Positions 1 to 9,099 of a DNA stretch of 64,000 nucleotides are shown piece after piece. The notes beneath the pieces are model-generated. The model was given only the letters and a program-made list of their open reading frames with translations, searched no databases and was not told the DNA's origin. Source of the stretch: Nitrospira sp. (lineage in GTDB: Bacteria > Nitrospirota > Nitrospiria > Nitrospirales > Nitrospiraceae); the NCBI GenBank assembly GCA_030692565.1, contig JAUYAO010000044.1:20816-84815 (forward strand). Direction: 5' to 3'. Position 1 is the first letter of the stretch. Every line of letters begins with the position of its first letter. The translations under genes were made by a program, and so were the position numbers.

Positions 1-164
1 ATCTGAACGACCCGCGCCCCCATCTCCGCCGCGATCCGATCCGTTCCGTCTGTGCTGGCGGAATCCGCCAAGACGATCTCGTCCGCCCACAGCACGCTCT
101 TGATCGTAGAGGCAATTTTCCCGGCTTCGTTATAGGCAATGATGTAGGCGGATATTTTCTGCAT
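1..164 (-). CDS. Glycosyltransferase family 2, N-terminal fragment
   Basis: The gene runs off the left edge of the window; only about 54 N-terminal codons are visible. The translation begins MQKISAYIIAYNEAGKI and continues with SVLWADEIVLADSASTDGT, the classic nucleotide-sugar-binding start of GT-A family 2 enzymes. It resembles the WaaE/KdtX type of LPS core or O-antigen glucosyltransferases, which read IIAYNE and VDSGSTDGT. The DxD motif lies outside the window, so the substrate cannot be judged. It is transcribed in the same direction as the upstream O-antigen ligase gene and is separated from it by an inverted short-repeat array. Confidence 0.8.
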   Translation of the reverse strand, partial: MQKISAYIIAYNEAGKIASTIKSVLWADEIVLADSASTDGTDRIAAEMGARVVQ

Positions 165-180
165 GCTACACTGGCCTATC

Positions 181-296
181 TGGTTTGCGAGACAAGCAGG
201 ACTGACGCGAAAGGCGTGACTCGTCTGCTGCCATATCCCGTATTTCCAACAAATCTCGCAAGTCTCGCCTATCTCGCTCTTCCCGCATCACCGATC
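181..296. repeat. Inverted pair of 9-bp arrays, GCGNGACNN class
   Basis: Around 187-230 the plus strand carries successive 9-mers such as GCGAGACAA, GCAGGACTG, ACGCGAAAG and GCGTGACTC. At 253-290 the same unit appears inverted (AATCTCGCA, AGTCTCGCC, TATCTCGCT). The right arm encodes the last residues and TAG stop of the O-antigen ligase gene. The same architecture with the same unit recurs at 37311-37405. The repeats are degenerate, so boundaries are approximate. Confidence 0.6.
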
Positions 297-1516
297 ACCT
301 TCCCCTTCTCCAGCCCCTCGGCCGTTGAGCGTGGCACTGCCAAGAGGACTCCCAAGAATGTTGCCAGGAGATGTCCCTCCGCGAACGTTCTGAAATGTGA
401 GCTGAAGAGACTCGTCACGCACCATCCGGCAAGGATAGCGACAGCCAACCCCCGGTAGGCTTGAGGACCGTCACGATCAAAACCCAATGCAAATAACCAC
501 CCTATAAAAACCAGAATGCCGACGATCCCGTGCTCAACAAAAACGGCCAAATACTGATTGTGCGAGTCTCCCGTCGGCTCGGCCCGCCAATCCTCGGGAG
601 GATACTTACCGGCGATATGCTCACGATACGCTTGAGGGAATCCTCCCGTTCCAACACCAAATACCCAATGCTCGCCGATGATTTCAAGCGTGTTGGCATA
701 GAACACACGCCTGGCACCGAATCCTGTATGGCTTTCCAAGTCAGACTCATGGGTCCATTCTGTTATGGCCTTGCTCATTTTTCCCTGAACTTTAGGAGAG
801 ACAGCAAAAGCCAAGCCAGCAGCCACGAAGAGTCCGACGAGAATGAGTACCCGATGCTTCCACGACGCCCGCCACGACAGGAGGAGACTAAGACCCAGCC
901 CCAAAACAACGTACGCACTTCTCGAATCCGTAATAAATACAATGTTCGTGACGAAGAAAACTCCAAGTATGAGCCAGACCCAAGGGGCTAGACCAAGGCT
1001 CTTCTGTTCCAATACCGTCCAGGCACAAATCAAAGCAGCGCAGGCAAAGGCCATCCCTTGCGTGCCATAGTTCCGCAGCAGATCGGCGGGGCCACGCCAG
1101 AGAGTCACTAAACCAGTAGCGGCTGCAAACGAACCGGCAACCCCCACGACGGTTCCAATGAGGAACGTAGCCAACAGCCGATCCCTCCAACGAGCCTCAT
1201 CAAATATGGCTAGCGTTAGAAACATCCAGAAAATGGTACGCCACTTGAACACATCGATCCATCGCTCAGACCAAGGAACCGAGGCATACAACACCCCTGT
1301 CAGGACAATCCCGAGAAAGGCAATCGCCCAATGACTTGATGGCCGATTCAGCACTTGCCTGAAACGGTCAATAGCCTGACCACTCGCAAGGAACGCCACA
1401 TAAGCTAGGACCAGGCCGATCGTGCCCACCGAGGGTGAATACAAGAGCCCTACGCAGGCAATGATGGCCGCAAGCCGCCCCAGATCGATGAGTCGTTGAG
1501 AGGAAATGACTGCCAT
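269..1516 (-). CDS. O-antigen ligase/polymerase family membrane protein
   Basis: A 415-residue polytopic membrane protein with about ten hydrophobic segments and a large periplasmic-type loop near residues 255-320 containing HTGFGARRVFYANT and EPTGDSHNQYLAVFVEHG. The H/N-rich 'SHNQYL' followed by a hydrophobic helix is typical of the Wzy_C/O-antigen ligase family (WaaL, Wzy). Members join undecaprenyl-linked O-antigen to lipid A-core or polymerise repeat units at the periplasmic face. Sequence alone does not separate ligase from polymerase; it is the only such gene in the window. The last codons (GRAR, stop) fall in a short-repeat array. Confidence 0.8.
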   Translation of the reverse strand: MAVISSQRLIDLGRLAAIIACVGLLYSPSVGTIGLVLAYVAFLASGQAIDRFRQVLNRPSSHWAIAFLGIVLTGVLYASVPWSERWIDVFKWRTIFWMFLTLAIFDEARWRDRLLATFLIGTVVGVAGSFAAATGLVTLWRGPADLLRNYGTQGMAFACAALICAWTVLEQKSLGLAPWVWLILGVFFVTNIVFITDSRSAYVVLGLGLSLLLSWRASWKHRVLILVGLFVAAGLAFAVSPKVQGKMSKAITEWTHESDLESHTGFGARRVFYANTLEIIGEHWVFGVGTGGFPQAYREHIAGKYPPEDWRAEPTGDSHNQYLAVFVEHGIVGILVFIGWLFALGFDRDGPQAYRGLAVAILAGWCVTSLFSSHFRTFAEGHLLATFLGVLLAVPRSTAEGLEKGKVIGDAGRAR

Positions 1517-1529
1517 ATTTTAAAAAGAA

Positions 1530-2258
1530 CTAGTAGAGATACTTTCGGCGGATTTTCTGGAATACGGACGTCACCCGCCGGACAAAGTTGGGAGGGGCCG
1601 GCTCTAGGACGGAGCGAAAGTGCCCATTCTTGCTGCCCTGTTCCACAATAGGAGGTTCGAGCCAATACATGGCGATCCCGAGTTCCCGATCGATCCGCTC
1701 GAAGAGGTTGTCGATGGGAAAGATAATCCCGCGCTGTTCGATCCACCCTATCCGTAAACGGGCCGCCTGGCTCCCCAATACATAGGCCTCTCCCAACCGT
1801 CCGCGAGTGGACTTATACAAATGCCGGCCCGGGACCTTCAGGCGCCGAGGCGTATAGAGATTCCCCCCGCTGCCGATGAACAGCACATGCGGAGAAGCGA
1901 TGGACGAAGATTCTTTGAGCGCCGCCTGGAGCCGAGGAACAAATTGCCCGGCGAGGAGCGCATCATCTTCCAAAACCAGCGCCCGCTGCCAATTACGCTC
2001 GACGATCAGGCGCAATGCCTGGAGATGCTTCAACGCACAGGACTGTTGCCCGGGACTCAGGAGTGAGTCCGTAAAGTATCGGCTCGCAATGGTTGCATCC
2101 CAATCGCCGGCATCGTACGAATGGATAAATTCATATTTCAGATCGAGGCTCTGAAGCTGCCGTTCGATACTCCGCCGGCGATCTACAAAATCTCTGGGGT
2201 TGATGACGAGTATCCCATCAAGCCCCGGCTCGTTCCGGTGACACTCCCGTTCAGTCAT
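1530..2258 (-). CDS. Glycosyltransferase family 25 (LPS biosynthesis)
   Basis: About 242 residues. The reading frame is open 16 codons further upstream (to 2306), but the ATG at 2258 (MTERECHRNEP) places the conserved ILVINPRDFVDRR segment near the N terminus as in GT25 proteins. The central LVLEDDALL holds the acidic metal-binding motif, and the pattern 'LKHLQALRLIVERN' is family-typical. GT25 enzymes add galactose or glucose to LPS/LOS. It lies 14 bp upstream of the O-antigen ligase gene and is transcribed with it. The acceptor is unknown. Confidence 0.78.
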   Translation of the reverse strand: MTERECHRNEPGLDGILVINPRDFVDRRRSIERQLQSLDLKYEFIHSYDAGDWDATIASRYFTDSLLSPGQQSCALKHLQALRLIVERNWQRALVLEDDALLAGQFVPRLQAALKESSSIASPHVLFIGSGGNLYTPRRLKVPGRHLYKSTRGRLGEAYVLGSQAARLRIGWIEQRGIIFPIDNLFERIDRELGIAMYWLEPPIVEQGSKNGHFRSVLEPAPPNFVRRVTSVFQKIRRKYLY

Positions 2259-2330
2259 ACCCGACCACACACCAACAAACCGTGTGCCCCGATGCACACC
2301 GGGCATATGACGAACGGAGGCCTCGTCCCT

Positions 2331-3326
2331 TCAACCTTCACGTGGTACACCTCGCCGCTCGGCCAGGGACACGGCTAGGGCAAGACCCGCAGCCAGCAGA
2401 ATCCAACCTCCCAAAATTGCAATTTGAATATCGGGGGCGGCCCATTGAAACGCCAATGCCCCGGCACCGCACACACACATGAGACCGTACTCCGCCAACG
2501 CGGTCTTTCGATGGCTCCACCCGCTCAGCACCAGCCGCTGATAACAGTGCTCGCGGTGGGCTCGCCAGAATCGCTCGCCGCGGAAAATCCGCTTCCCCAA
2601 TGTCAGAGATGCATCCATAATGAACGGTGAAAAGACGAGAACAGGGAACCAGATTGACCAGACTCCGTCTCTCCATCCAATGAGGCCCAGCCCGGCTGCA
2701 AGAAAACCTAACGTCGTCGAACCCGCATCCCCAAGAAACATCCTGGCTGGATAAAAATTGAAGAGTAAGAATGCTCCTGATGCAGCGGCAATCGAAGCGC
2801 TCACAAGTGCAAGCAAGTTACTTCCGCCAAGCCACGCCACAACCGATAGGAAGCTAAACCCTATCAACGACATACCGCCGGCAAGCCCGTCCATCCCATC
2901 CATGAAATTATAGAGGTTGATCATCCACACGATAGCAATCACCGCAACAACGGACCAACCCAATCCAATCTGCCACAAAAGCACCCCCCACACGAATCCG
3001 GTCGCCGCAACGAAATGTATGACCAGTCGGGAGACGATCGGAAGGTTCCCGAGATCATCCAGAAAAGAAATCGCCACCAGCAGCACTGCCCCGATCCATA
3101 GCGGCCACCACGCAACAGGAGAAACCAGCGACATGCTCACGGCGATACCAGCCGTGACACCGATACCTCCCGTTCTCGGAACAGGTCGTTCATGGAGTGA
3201 TCGTTCATTGGGATGGTCGAGAAGATGACCGGCAAAATGGCGAAGCAGCCCCATAATCACGATCCAGGTGATCCCAAACGCAATCAAGGGAGAAATAAGA
3301 AGGCAAAAAGGAACTGCATTACTCAT
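2331..3326 (-). CDS. WecA/WbpL-like polyprenyl-phosphate N-acetylhexosaminyl-1-phosphate transferase
   Basis: A 331-residue multipass membrane protein of the MraY/WecA family (GT4-type, PNPT). It has the diagnostic NERSLHERPVPRTGG start, the aspartate motif FLDDLGNLP, the NLYNFMDGMDGLAG loop, the MFLGDAGS motif and the late HREHCYQR histidine motif. Such enzymes start O-unit assembly by transferring an aminosugar-1-phosphate to undecaprenyl phosphate. Length and neighbourhood (adjacent UDP-sugar 4-reductase-like SDR and the fnl genes) match the WbpL/WreU branch, which uses UDP-FucNAc or UDP-QuiNAc. The exact sugar is inferred from context only. Confidence 0.88.
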   Translation of the reverse strand: MSNAVPFCLLISPLIAFGITWIVIMGLLRHFAGHLLDHPNERSLHERPVPRTGGIGVTAGIAVSMSLVSPVAWWPLWIGAVLLVAISFLDDLGNLPIVSRLVIHFVAATGFVWGVLLWQIGLGWSVVAVIAIVWMINLYNFMDGMDGLAGGMSLIGFSFLSVVAWLGGSNLLALVSASIAAASGAFLLFNFYPARMFLGDAGSTTLGFLAAGLGLIGWRDGVWSIWFPVLVFSPFIMDASLTLGKRIFRGERFWRAHREHCYQRLVLSGWSHRKTALAEYGLMCVCGAGALAFQWAAPDIQIAILGGWILLAAGLALAVSLAERRGVPREG

Positions 3327-3358
3327 GAGATCGGTATAGATAACACGGCAACATCGGG

Positions 3359-4354
3359 TCAGGCCGACCTGAGGGAGTTCACAGCAGGCCCCCGAGTATA
3401 CCAGGCCGCTGTCTCAGTAAGTCCCTGGTCTACTGAGAAAGGAGGCTGCCAGTCCAACTCCTGCCTGATCTTTGACGAGTTGACCTGCAGCGAACCGAGC
3501 AGCCGATCGATGACAGCCTGCTTTCCCAAGATCTTTCCCAGGAAGCGAAGGAGGAATACCGGCAACGGCCACAGACGTACAGATACCCCGAGCGCCTTGC
3601 CAAGCCGCCGGATCAATTCAGCAGTGGAAAGATCCTCCCCGTCACTGGCCAGATAGGTGTGACCGGCAGCCCGTATGTCCTGCGCACAACAGACTAGCGC
3701 ATCGACTAAATTCCCACGATAGATAAGACTGCGCTGATTTTGAATACTGGCCAGGGGTAGTGGCACACCCCGACGCAGAACTTTCAGCAATTGTAAAAAG
3801 TTCCCTCCGACACCGGGTCCATATACAAGCGGTGACCGGACAACGACGATCTCCAGCCCTGTCTGCGTCGATACTCTCGCAAGAGCCTGTTCTGACTCCC
3901 ACTTCGAAACTCCGTAGGGGTCCTGTGGATTCGGGAGATCCTGTTCGGTAAACGGGAAGAGGCTCTGTTCGCCGTTGACCTTGATCGAACTCAAGTACAC
4001 AAACCGACGGACACCTCGCGATGCAGCGGCTCGCGCCAGCCGCTCCGTCCAGTCTGTGTTGACCCGCCGAAACTCGCAGAGCGGATCAGCCGCATCGTCG
4101 GTCATCACATGGACTCGAGCCGCCAAGTGAACCACTACCTGCACGGCCTGCAGCGCATGGTTTGTCTCGTCCGCACCGGATCGGTCGTGCAGCACCACCC
4201 GCTCCAGGCCGTTGGAATCTGAGACCACGCTCTGCGGCAGCTTCGCCCGATCTCGAACCGCCCCCCTCACCAGGAACCCGGCTTCCTGCAGGCAGCGGCA
4301 GAGGGCCGTCCCCACAAACCCGTTCGCTCCCGTTACCAGAATTCGGTCAGCCAC
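3359..4354 (-). CDS. Extended SDR, WbpV/WreQ-like UDP-4-keto-sugar reductase or epimerase
   Basis: 331 residues with the Rossmann start ILVTGANGFVGTALC, the LAARVHV motif, the catalytic YGVSK (YxxxK) and the substrate-loop RSPLVYGPGVGGNF. This arrangement is typical of the 'UDP-glucose 4-epimerase family' proteins that accompany WbpL-type initiating transferases, where they make UDP-D-FucNAc or UDP-QuiNAc by 4-keto reduction. The gene is directly upstream (in transcription) of the WbpL-like gene. A matching D-retaining 4,6-dehydratase (WbpM type) is not in the window, so the pathway assignment is inference. Confidence 0.75.
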   Translation of the reverse strand: MADRILVTGANGFVGTALCRCLQEAGFLVRGAVRDRAKLPQSVVSDSNGLERVVLHDRSGADETNHALQAVQVVVHLAARVHVMTDDAADPLCEFRRVNTDWTERLARAAASRGVRRFVYLSSIKVNGEQSLFPFTEQDLPNPQDPYGVSKWESEQALARVSTQTGLEIVVVRSPLVYGPGVGGNFLQLLKVLRRGVPLPLASIQNQRSLIYRGNLVDALVCCAQDIRAAGHTYLASDGEDLSTAELIRRLGKALGVSVRLWPLPVFLLRFLGKILGKQAVIDRLLGSLQVNSSKIRQELDWQPPFSVDQGLTETAAWYTRGPAVNSLRSA

Positions 4355-4372
4355 AGTCTGCCAGATACCGGA

Positions 4373-5500
4373 TCACTTGTGCCAGACAAGTCGATTCACG
4401 TAATCCGTATAGCTCAGAATAATGCGGACCACTTTCTCAGACACGTTCGGCACATCGTAATCCCGGACGATCCGCAACCCGCGTTTATCTCCACGAGGCT
4501 GAGCTTCCAAAATCAACAAGGCCTGAAGCACTCTTTCCCTATCAAGCCCCGTCATCATCACCGCGCCTTCTTCCATGCCTTCCGGCCGCTCGTGAGCCTC
4601 ACGGATATTCACCGCAGGGAAGTTAAGAATCGAGGACTCTTCGGTGATCGTCCCGCTATCCGATAAGACCGCACGTGCCTGCGTCTCCAAATGGACATAA
4701 TCAAATAGTCCGAAGGGCTTGTGGAGTTCCACCAATGTCGGCAATTTCACCTTCTCTGATTCCATACGCACCCGCGTACGCGGGTGCGTGGAGCAGATAA
4801 CCCGATGCCCGAACGTCTCGGCGAGAGCCTTGAGCAAGTCGACGAGCCTTTTGAACTGCGCCGGCGAATCGACATTTTCTTCTCGGTGAGCACTCACAAC
4901 AAAGTACTTGTTCGGTGAAAGACGGAGCGCTTTCAGCACCTTCGACCGGCGGATCTTTCCCTGATAATGCGACAACACTTCATACATCGGGCTGCCGGTT
5001 TTGATTGCACGTTCCGGAGCTACCCCCTCCCTCAGCAAATACTCACGAGCCAACTCGCTGTAGGTCATATTGATATCGCTCAGATGGTCGACGATCTTCC
5101 GGTTCAACTCCTCCGGAACGCGTTGATCGAAGCATCGATTGCCCGCTTCCATATGAAACACCGGGATCTTCCGGCGCTTGGCGACAATGACGGCCAGACA
5201 GCTATTGGTATCGCCCAGCACCAACAGCGCATCGGGTTGCTCCTTGGCCAGGATCGGATCGATCTTGATCAGAATGGTTCCGATCGTTTCCGCAACCGAT
5301 TGCCCGGCAGCCCCCAAGACATAGTCTGGTCTCCGAAGCTCCAGCTCCTTGAAGAAGATTTCGTTCAGCTCATAATCGTAGTTCTGGCCAGTATGCACCA
5401 GACAATGATTAGTATAGCGGTCAAGGGCGGTCAAGACTCGTGACAATCGAATGATCTCAGGGCGAGTACCCACCACTGTCATCACTTTCAGCTTTTTCAT
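4373..5500 (-). CDS. fnlC: UDP-N-acetylglucosamine 2-epimerase family, FnlC/WbjD type
   Basis: 375 residues of the non-hydrolysing UDP-HexNAc 2-epimerase fold. It begins [18 protein letters not shown], with [33 protein letters not shown] and [11 protein letters not shown] all present. The '[12 protein letters not shown]' and [13 protein letters not shown] signatures point to the WbjD/FnlC subgroup, which performs the last step to UDP-N-acetyl-L-fucosamine by C-2 epimerisation, rather than to WecB. It overlaps the fnlB stop by four bases (ATGA), and fnlA-fnlB-fnlC are in order of the pathway. Cytoplasmic enzyme. Confidence 0.88.
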   Translation of the reverse strand: MKKLKVMTVVGTRPEIIRLSRVLTALDRYTNHCLVHTGQNYDYELNEIFFKELELRRPDYVLGAAGQSVAETIGTILIKIDPILAKEQPDALLVLGDTNSCLAVIVAKRRKIPVFHMEAGNRCFDQRVPEELNRKIVDHLSDINMTYSELAREYLLREGVAPERAIKTGSPMYEVLSHYQGKIRRSKVLKALRLSPNKYFVVSAHREENVDSPAQFKRLVDLLKALAETFGHRVICSTHPRTRVRMESEKVKLPTLVELHKPFGLFDYVHLETQARAVLSDSGTITEESSILNFPAVNIREAHERPEGMEEGAVMMTGLDRERVLQALLILEAQPRGDKRGLRIVRDYDVPNVSEKVVRIILSYTDYVNRLVWHK

Positions 5501-6603
5501 AAGTCTACAGGCTCCCGAATCGTATCGGATCGTTGTGGATCGAAGATCTCGTGGGCCCAGAACAACGTCGTGAGCTCCGCCTGGCCTGTATTGGTAATGT
5601 CATGGGTACAGAACGTCGGCATATCGATATACTGCGGAACAGTTCCCGATACCTTGAATTCCACGATATCCCTCGTCAACAGTTTCCGAATTCGAATGAC
5701 CGCATCCCCGCCCAGGACTAAGAACCGTTCGAACTTCCTGGCGTGGTAGTGGTTGCCTCTGGTGATACCGGGCTTCGTTGTCGAGATGAAGCACTGCCCA
5801 CCATGCAGACTCTTGACCGCCTCGAACAGATGCCCCCTGGCATCGCTGTGCAATTGGAGCGTCACCGGATAATGACGCGGATAGAGAAACGATCGGTAGG
5901 TGTTGAACAGGTCCAGATCCAGATCGGCTTTCAGGTCGGGGACAAGATGCGCCCGGTAACACCGATCAAACGCCTGCAACTTCGAAAGGCATTCGGACAC
6001 TGACAGCCGCTCTCCCTCCACCCGCACCTGGCCGGATACATGGCCCTCTATGGCCGCAACGAGCGCACGTGACACTCTCTGAGCATGCATCAACTCGAGC
6101 TGCCCATCTTGAATGATCTTCGGCTCCTCTCCCGAGGCAAGCTGGTGGCAAAATGTGGCCACGACGGAATTGTAAAACGGGCGCCCTCCCTCTCCATATA
6201 CATTGGGAATCACAAGGTCTGTAAAAACGGCTCCGATTTCTGATGCCCAAGCCCCCAGCAGGGCGGCGCTTTTCTGTTTGGATCGCCCATAGGCCGTATC
6301 CCGCTCCTGATGGGTTGAATTTGCCAGGAGCACATGAGGTCGCGCCCCCGTTTGCCTACAGGCGGTAATAAGCTGATTAGTGAGCTCGAGGTTGACACGC
6401 TCGATGTCCTGATCATTGCCGCGATTCAGGCCTGCCAGATGGACAACCGCATCGGCTTGCCGGATCACTTCTTGGAAACGGGCGGGATCGCGAAAACCTT
6501 CCCGATCAACTTGAAGAATCTTGATCTCAGGTTTGGCGTGGCAATGTACTCGTAGATGCCAACCGAGAAATCCAGCCGCTCCTGTAATTGCTATCGTTGT
6601 CAT
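5497..6603 (-). CDS. fnlB: UDP-2-acetamido-2,6-dideoxy-hexulose reductase, FnlB/WbjC/CapF
   Basis: 368 residues in two domains. An N-terminal SDR domain ([25 protein letters not shown] with YxxxK) spans about residues 1-245. A C-terminal cupin (about 250-368) carries [17 protein letters not shown] with metal-ligand histidines. This SDR plus cupin fusion is the hallmark of CapF/WbjC, which epimerises at C-3 and reduces the 4-keto intermediate during UDP-L-FucNAc synthesis. It is translationally coupled to fnlC and follows fnlA by about 50 bp. Confidence 0.9.
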   Translation of the reverse strand: MTTIAITGAAGFLGWHLRVHCHAKPEIKILQVDREGFRDPARFQEVIRQADAVVHLAGLNRGNDQDIERVNLELTNQLITACRQTGARPHVLLANSTHQERDTAYGRSKQKSAALLGAWASEIGAVFTDLVIPNVYGEGGRPFYNSVVATFCHQLASGEEPKIIQDGQLELMHAQRVSRALVAAIEGHVSGQVRVEGERLSVSECLSKLQAFDRCYRAHLVPDLKADLDLDLFNTYRSFLYPRHYPVTLQLHSDARGHLFEAVKSLHGGQCFISTTKPGITRGNHYHARKFERFLVLGGDAVIRIRKLLTRDIVEFKVSGTVPQYIDMPTFCTHDITNTGQAELTTLFWAHEIFDPQRSDTIREPVDL

Positions 6604-6652
6604 AAAGAAATCCTACCCGAGGAAGGAACTACGGGAACCACGCGGAGCCAGG

Positions 6653-7675
6653 TCATCGCCCTGTCAGCGCCTGCCGGATTTCCGGCAGCGTGCGCAGCAA
6701 CACCTCGACCTCCTTCACGGTCAACCGTTGTGTATTATGGGACGTGTAGTCATCCACTTCGGCCTCCTGTAAATCACCTTCCGTAAAATACTTGCTATAG
6801 TTGAGATCCCGCGAATCCATGGCAACCCGGTAATACTCTTTCATGTCGTCGGCCCGACGCAACTCCTCACGGGTCGCCAGCGTTTCATAGAGTTTTTCAC
6901 CATGACGAACGCCGATCACTTTCACAGGAACCGTGGACTGAAATACCGCTTTCATGGCCGCGGCCAAGTCGGCCACCGTACAGGCAGGCGCTTTACGAAT
7001 TAGAATATCTCCCTGGCGTCCATGCTCAAATGCAAAGAGAACGAGATCCACGGCCTCCGATAGCGGAAGCAAAAACCGCGTCATGCCTGGCTCGGTGATG
7101 GTCAGCGCCTGTTGCGCCTTGATCTGTTGGACAAAGAGCGGAATGACCGAGCCACGCGAGTACATCACATTCCCATACCGCACCGTACTCACCACGGTAG
7201 CGCCGGGACCGGTCGTGCGCGCGGCAGCCTGAGCCACCTTTTCCATCAAGGCCTTCGTCATACCCATCGCATTGATCGGATACACCGCCTTGTCCGTGCT
7301 CAGACAGATGACCTTTGTCGCCCCGTGCTTGATGGCAGAATCAACCACATTGTGGCTGCCGATGACATTGGTGTAGACAGCCTGCATAGGGAAAAAATCA
7401 CAGGACGGCACTTGCTTCAGGGCCGCGGCATGGAAGACAAAGTCCACGCCTTGCATGACCGCATCCACACTCTCGCGGCTCCTGACGTCGCCGATATGAA
7501 ATTTGAGGCGCGGTTCGTTCAGCTCTATCCGCATCATTTCTTGCTTCAATTCATCGCGACTGAAAATGCGGATTTCTTTCACCTCACGAGGCCGGAGGAT
7601 ATCCACAAATGCCCGACCAAATGATCCGGTCCCTCCGGTAATCAACACCGTTTTCCCCTTCAACACATCGCTCAT
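6653..7675 (-). CDS. fnlA: UDP-GlcNAc 4,6-dehydratase (5-inverting), FnlA/WbjB
   Basis: 340 residues with KTVLITGGTGSFGRAFVD (NAD-binding glycine motif), RIFSRDELKQ, FHAAALKQVPSCDFFP and CLSTDKAVYPINAMGMTK, the last with the SDR-type catalytic Met/Lys replacing YxxxK. This is the soluble CapD/WbjB group, which converts UDP-GlcNAc to the 4-keto-6-deoxy-L-arabino sugar, the first step to UDP-L-FucNAc. It overlaps the upstream glycosyltransferase gene by four bases (7672-7675). FnlA, FnlB and FnlC form one operonic pathway. Confidence 0.9.
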   Translation of the reverse strand: MSDVLKGKTVLITGGTGSFGRAFVDILRPREVKEIRIFSRDELKQEMMRIELNEPRLKFHIGDVRSRESVDAVMQGVDFVFHAAALKQVPSCDFFPMQAVYTNVIGSHNVVDSAIKHGATKVICLSTDKAVYPINAMGMTKALMEKVAQAAARTTGPGATVVSTVRYGNVMYSRGSVIPLFVQQIKAQQALTITEPGMTRFLLPLSEAVDLVLFAFEHGRQGDILIRKAPACTVADLAAAMKAVFQSTVPVKVIGVRHGEKLYETLATREELRRADDMKEYYRVAMDSRDLNYSKYFTEGDLQEAEVDDYTSHNTQRLTVKEVEVLLRTLPEIRQALTGR

Positions 7676-8961
7676 GAAGGTCTTCCCCTTTCACTCGACA
7701 AGGCCGATTCGGATGCAGCCGACGCCCGTATGTTCCCTTGCCTTTCGACTAACTCCTGCATCCATTTTTCAAGCTGGTCGAACAGCATGGACCGGTCAAA
7801 ATGCGCGGCGTAGTATTCCGCTCCGCGACGGCCCATCAGTTCCCTGGCTTCGCGTGGAGTCTCCGCCATTCTCAGCACAGCATCGGCCAAAGCCTCCGGC
7901 TGCTCGGCTGAACAGACGAGGCCTGCTCCCGCCTCTCGAATAATCCGAGCCCCTTCCCCGTCAAGTGCGGCAATAATCGGACGCCCCGAAGCCAGATAGG
8001 ACTGCACCTTCCCGGGAATTGTCAAAGCAAAAATGGGCTCACGCCGGAGAGTCACCAACATGGCATCGGCCTGCGCAAAAAACGCCGGCATGGTTTCAAG
8101 CGGATGCCTGCCAAGAAAATGTACGGTGCCGGCTAACTGCCGTCGTTCCACTTCAGCCTGAGCCCAGCTCAACATGCGTCCATCGCCGACAATAATCCAG
8201 TGAATATCCGCTCTCGATTTCACCCGTTCCGCCGCCGCAATGATCGTCTCAAAATCCTGCGCCGCCCCCACATTCCCGGCGAACATCACTCGAAACCCTT
8301 CCGGAAAATGGACACTCTCCGGCACAGGCAATCGACCGACGGCAGTCTCATAGAGAGCTTCCGCCCAGCTCGGGAAATACAGGATTTTCCCCGAAGGAAC
8401 ACGCTGTTGTTCGACATGAGATACAAAGGCTCGTGATTGCACAAGGATCCGATCGCAATGCCGATAGATGAACCGCACCATACGCTCGATCCACTGCAGC
8501 GCGCGCGACGACCGAATCGCTTGCGTGGCCGAAACGCTCTCAGGCCATAAATCCAGCACCCAGAACAATATTGGGGCTCGTGTCAGAGCTTTTAGCGCAA
8601 GAGCGGGGAACCCCACCGTCATTGGAGATGGCTCATGGACAAAAATCACATCGTAATTCTTTCGGCAGCTCAGCCCCCCCCTGAGCGTTGCCATTACCGC
8701 AAAAGATAGGTAGTTGAGCGCCAGGCGCACTCCGGTCGCACTGCCGCGGGGAAACAAAGGACACCGGATTACCTCTACCCCTTCGTAGCATTCCCGATAG
8801 GGTCCGCCGAAACCATACCCTGAAGAGAAAGTCCCCGCCGGGTAATTCGGCAAACCCGTGAGGACCGTTACGACATGACCGCGCCGTTGAAACTCGCGTG
8901 CCAAATCATTGATCCGAAAATTCTCCGGCCAGAAATACTGGCTAACAATAAGAAGTCGCAC
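7672..8961 (-). CDS. Glycosyltransferase family 4, probable L-FucNAc transferase (WbjE/WbuB-like)
   Basis: 429 residues with GT-B architecture. The N-terminal half starts LLIVSQYFWPENFRINDLA and contains FWVLDLWPES, characteristic of the WbuB/WbjE subgroup. The C-terminal half carries VMFAGNVGAAQDFETI and LASGRPIIAALDGEGA. In E. coli and Pseudomonas gene clusters this type sits beside fnlABC and is assigned as the L-FucNAc transferase; here it is immediately upstream of fnlA and overlaps it. Donor specificity is inferred from that association. Confidence 0.8.
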   Translation of the reverse strand: MRLLIVSQYFWPENFRINDLAREFQRRGHVVTVLTGLPNYPAGTFSSGYGFGGPYRECYEGVEVIRCPLFPRGSATGVRLALNYLSFAVMATLRGGLSCRKNYDVIFVHEPSPMTVGFPALALKALTRAPILFWVLDLWPESVSATQAIRSSRALQWIERMVRFIYRHCDRILVQSRAFVSHVEQQRVPSGKILYFPSWAEALYETAVGRLPVPESVHFPEGFRVMFAGNVGAAQDFETIIAAAERVKSRADIHWIIVGDGRMLSWAQAEVERRQLAGTVHFLGRHPLETMPAFFAQADAMLVTLRREPIFALTIPGKVQSYLASGRPIIAALDGEGARIIREAGAGLVCSAEQPEALADAVLRMAETPREARELMGRRGAEYYAAHFDRSMLFDQLEKWMQELVERQGNIRASAASESALSSERGRPS

Positions 8962-9099
8962 TTACTCAGACCAACCCCTTAAACAGCCTCCGCCACCGCT
9001 CCCCGGACACATTCGGTCACTCTCCGACAATCTCACCCCAGGAACCACCGAAGAAATCTCCACCGGGGTCCAAGCACCAATATGACGCACCAGGGCCCC

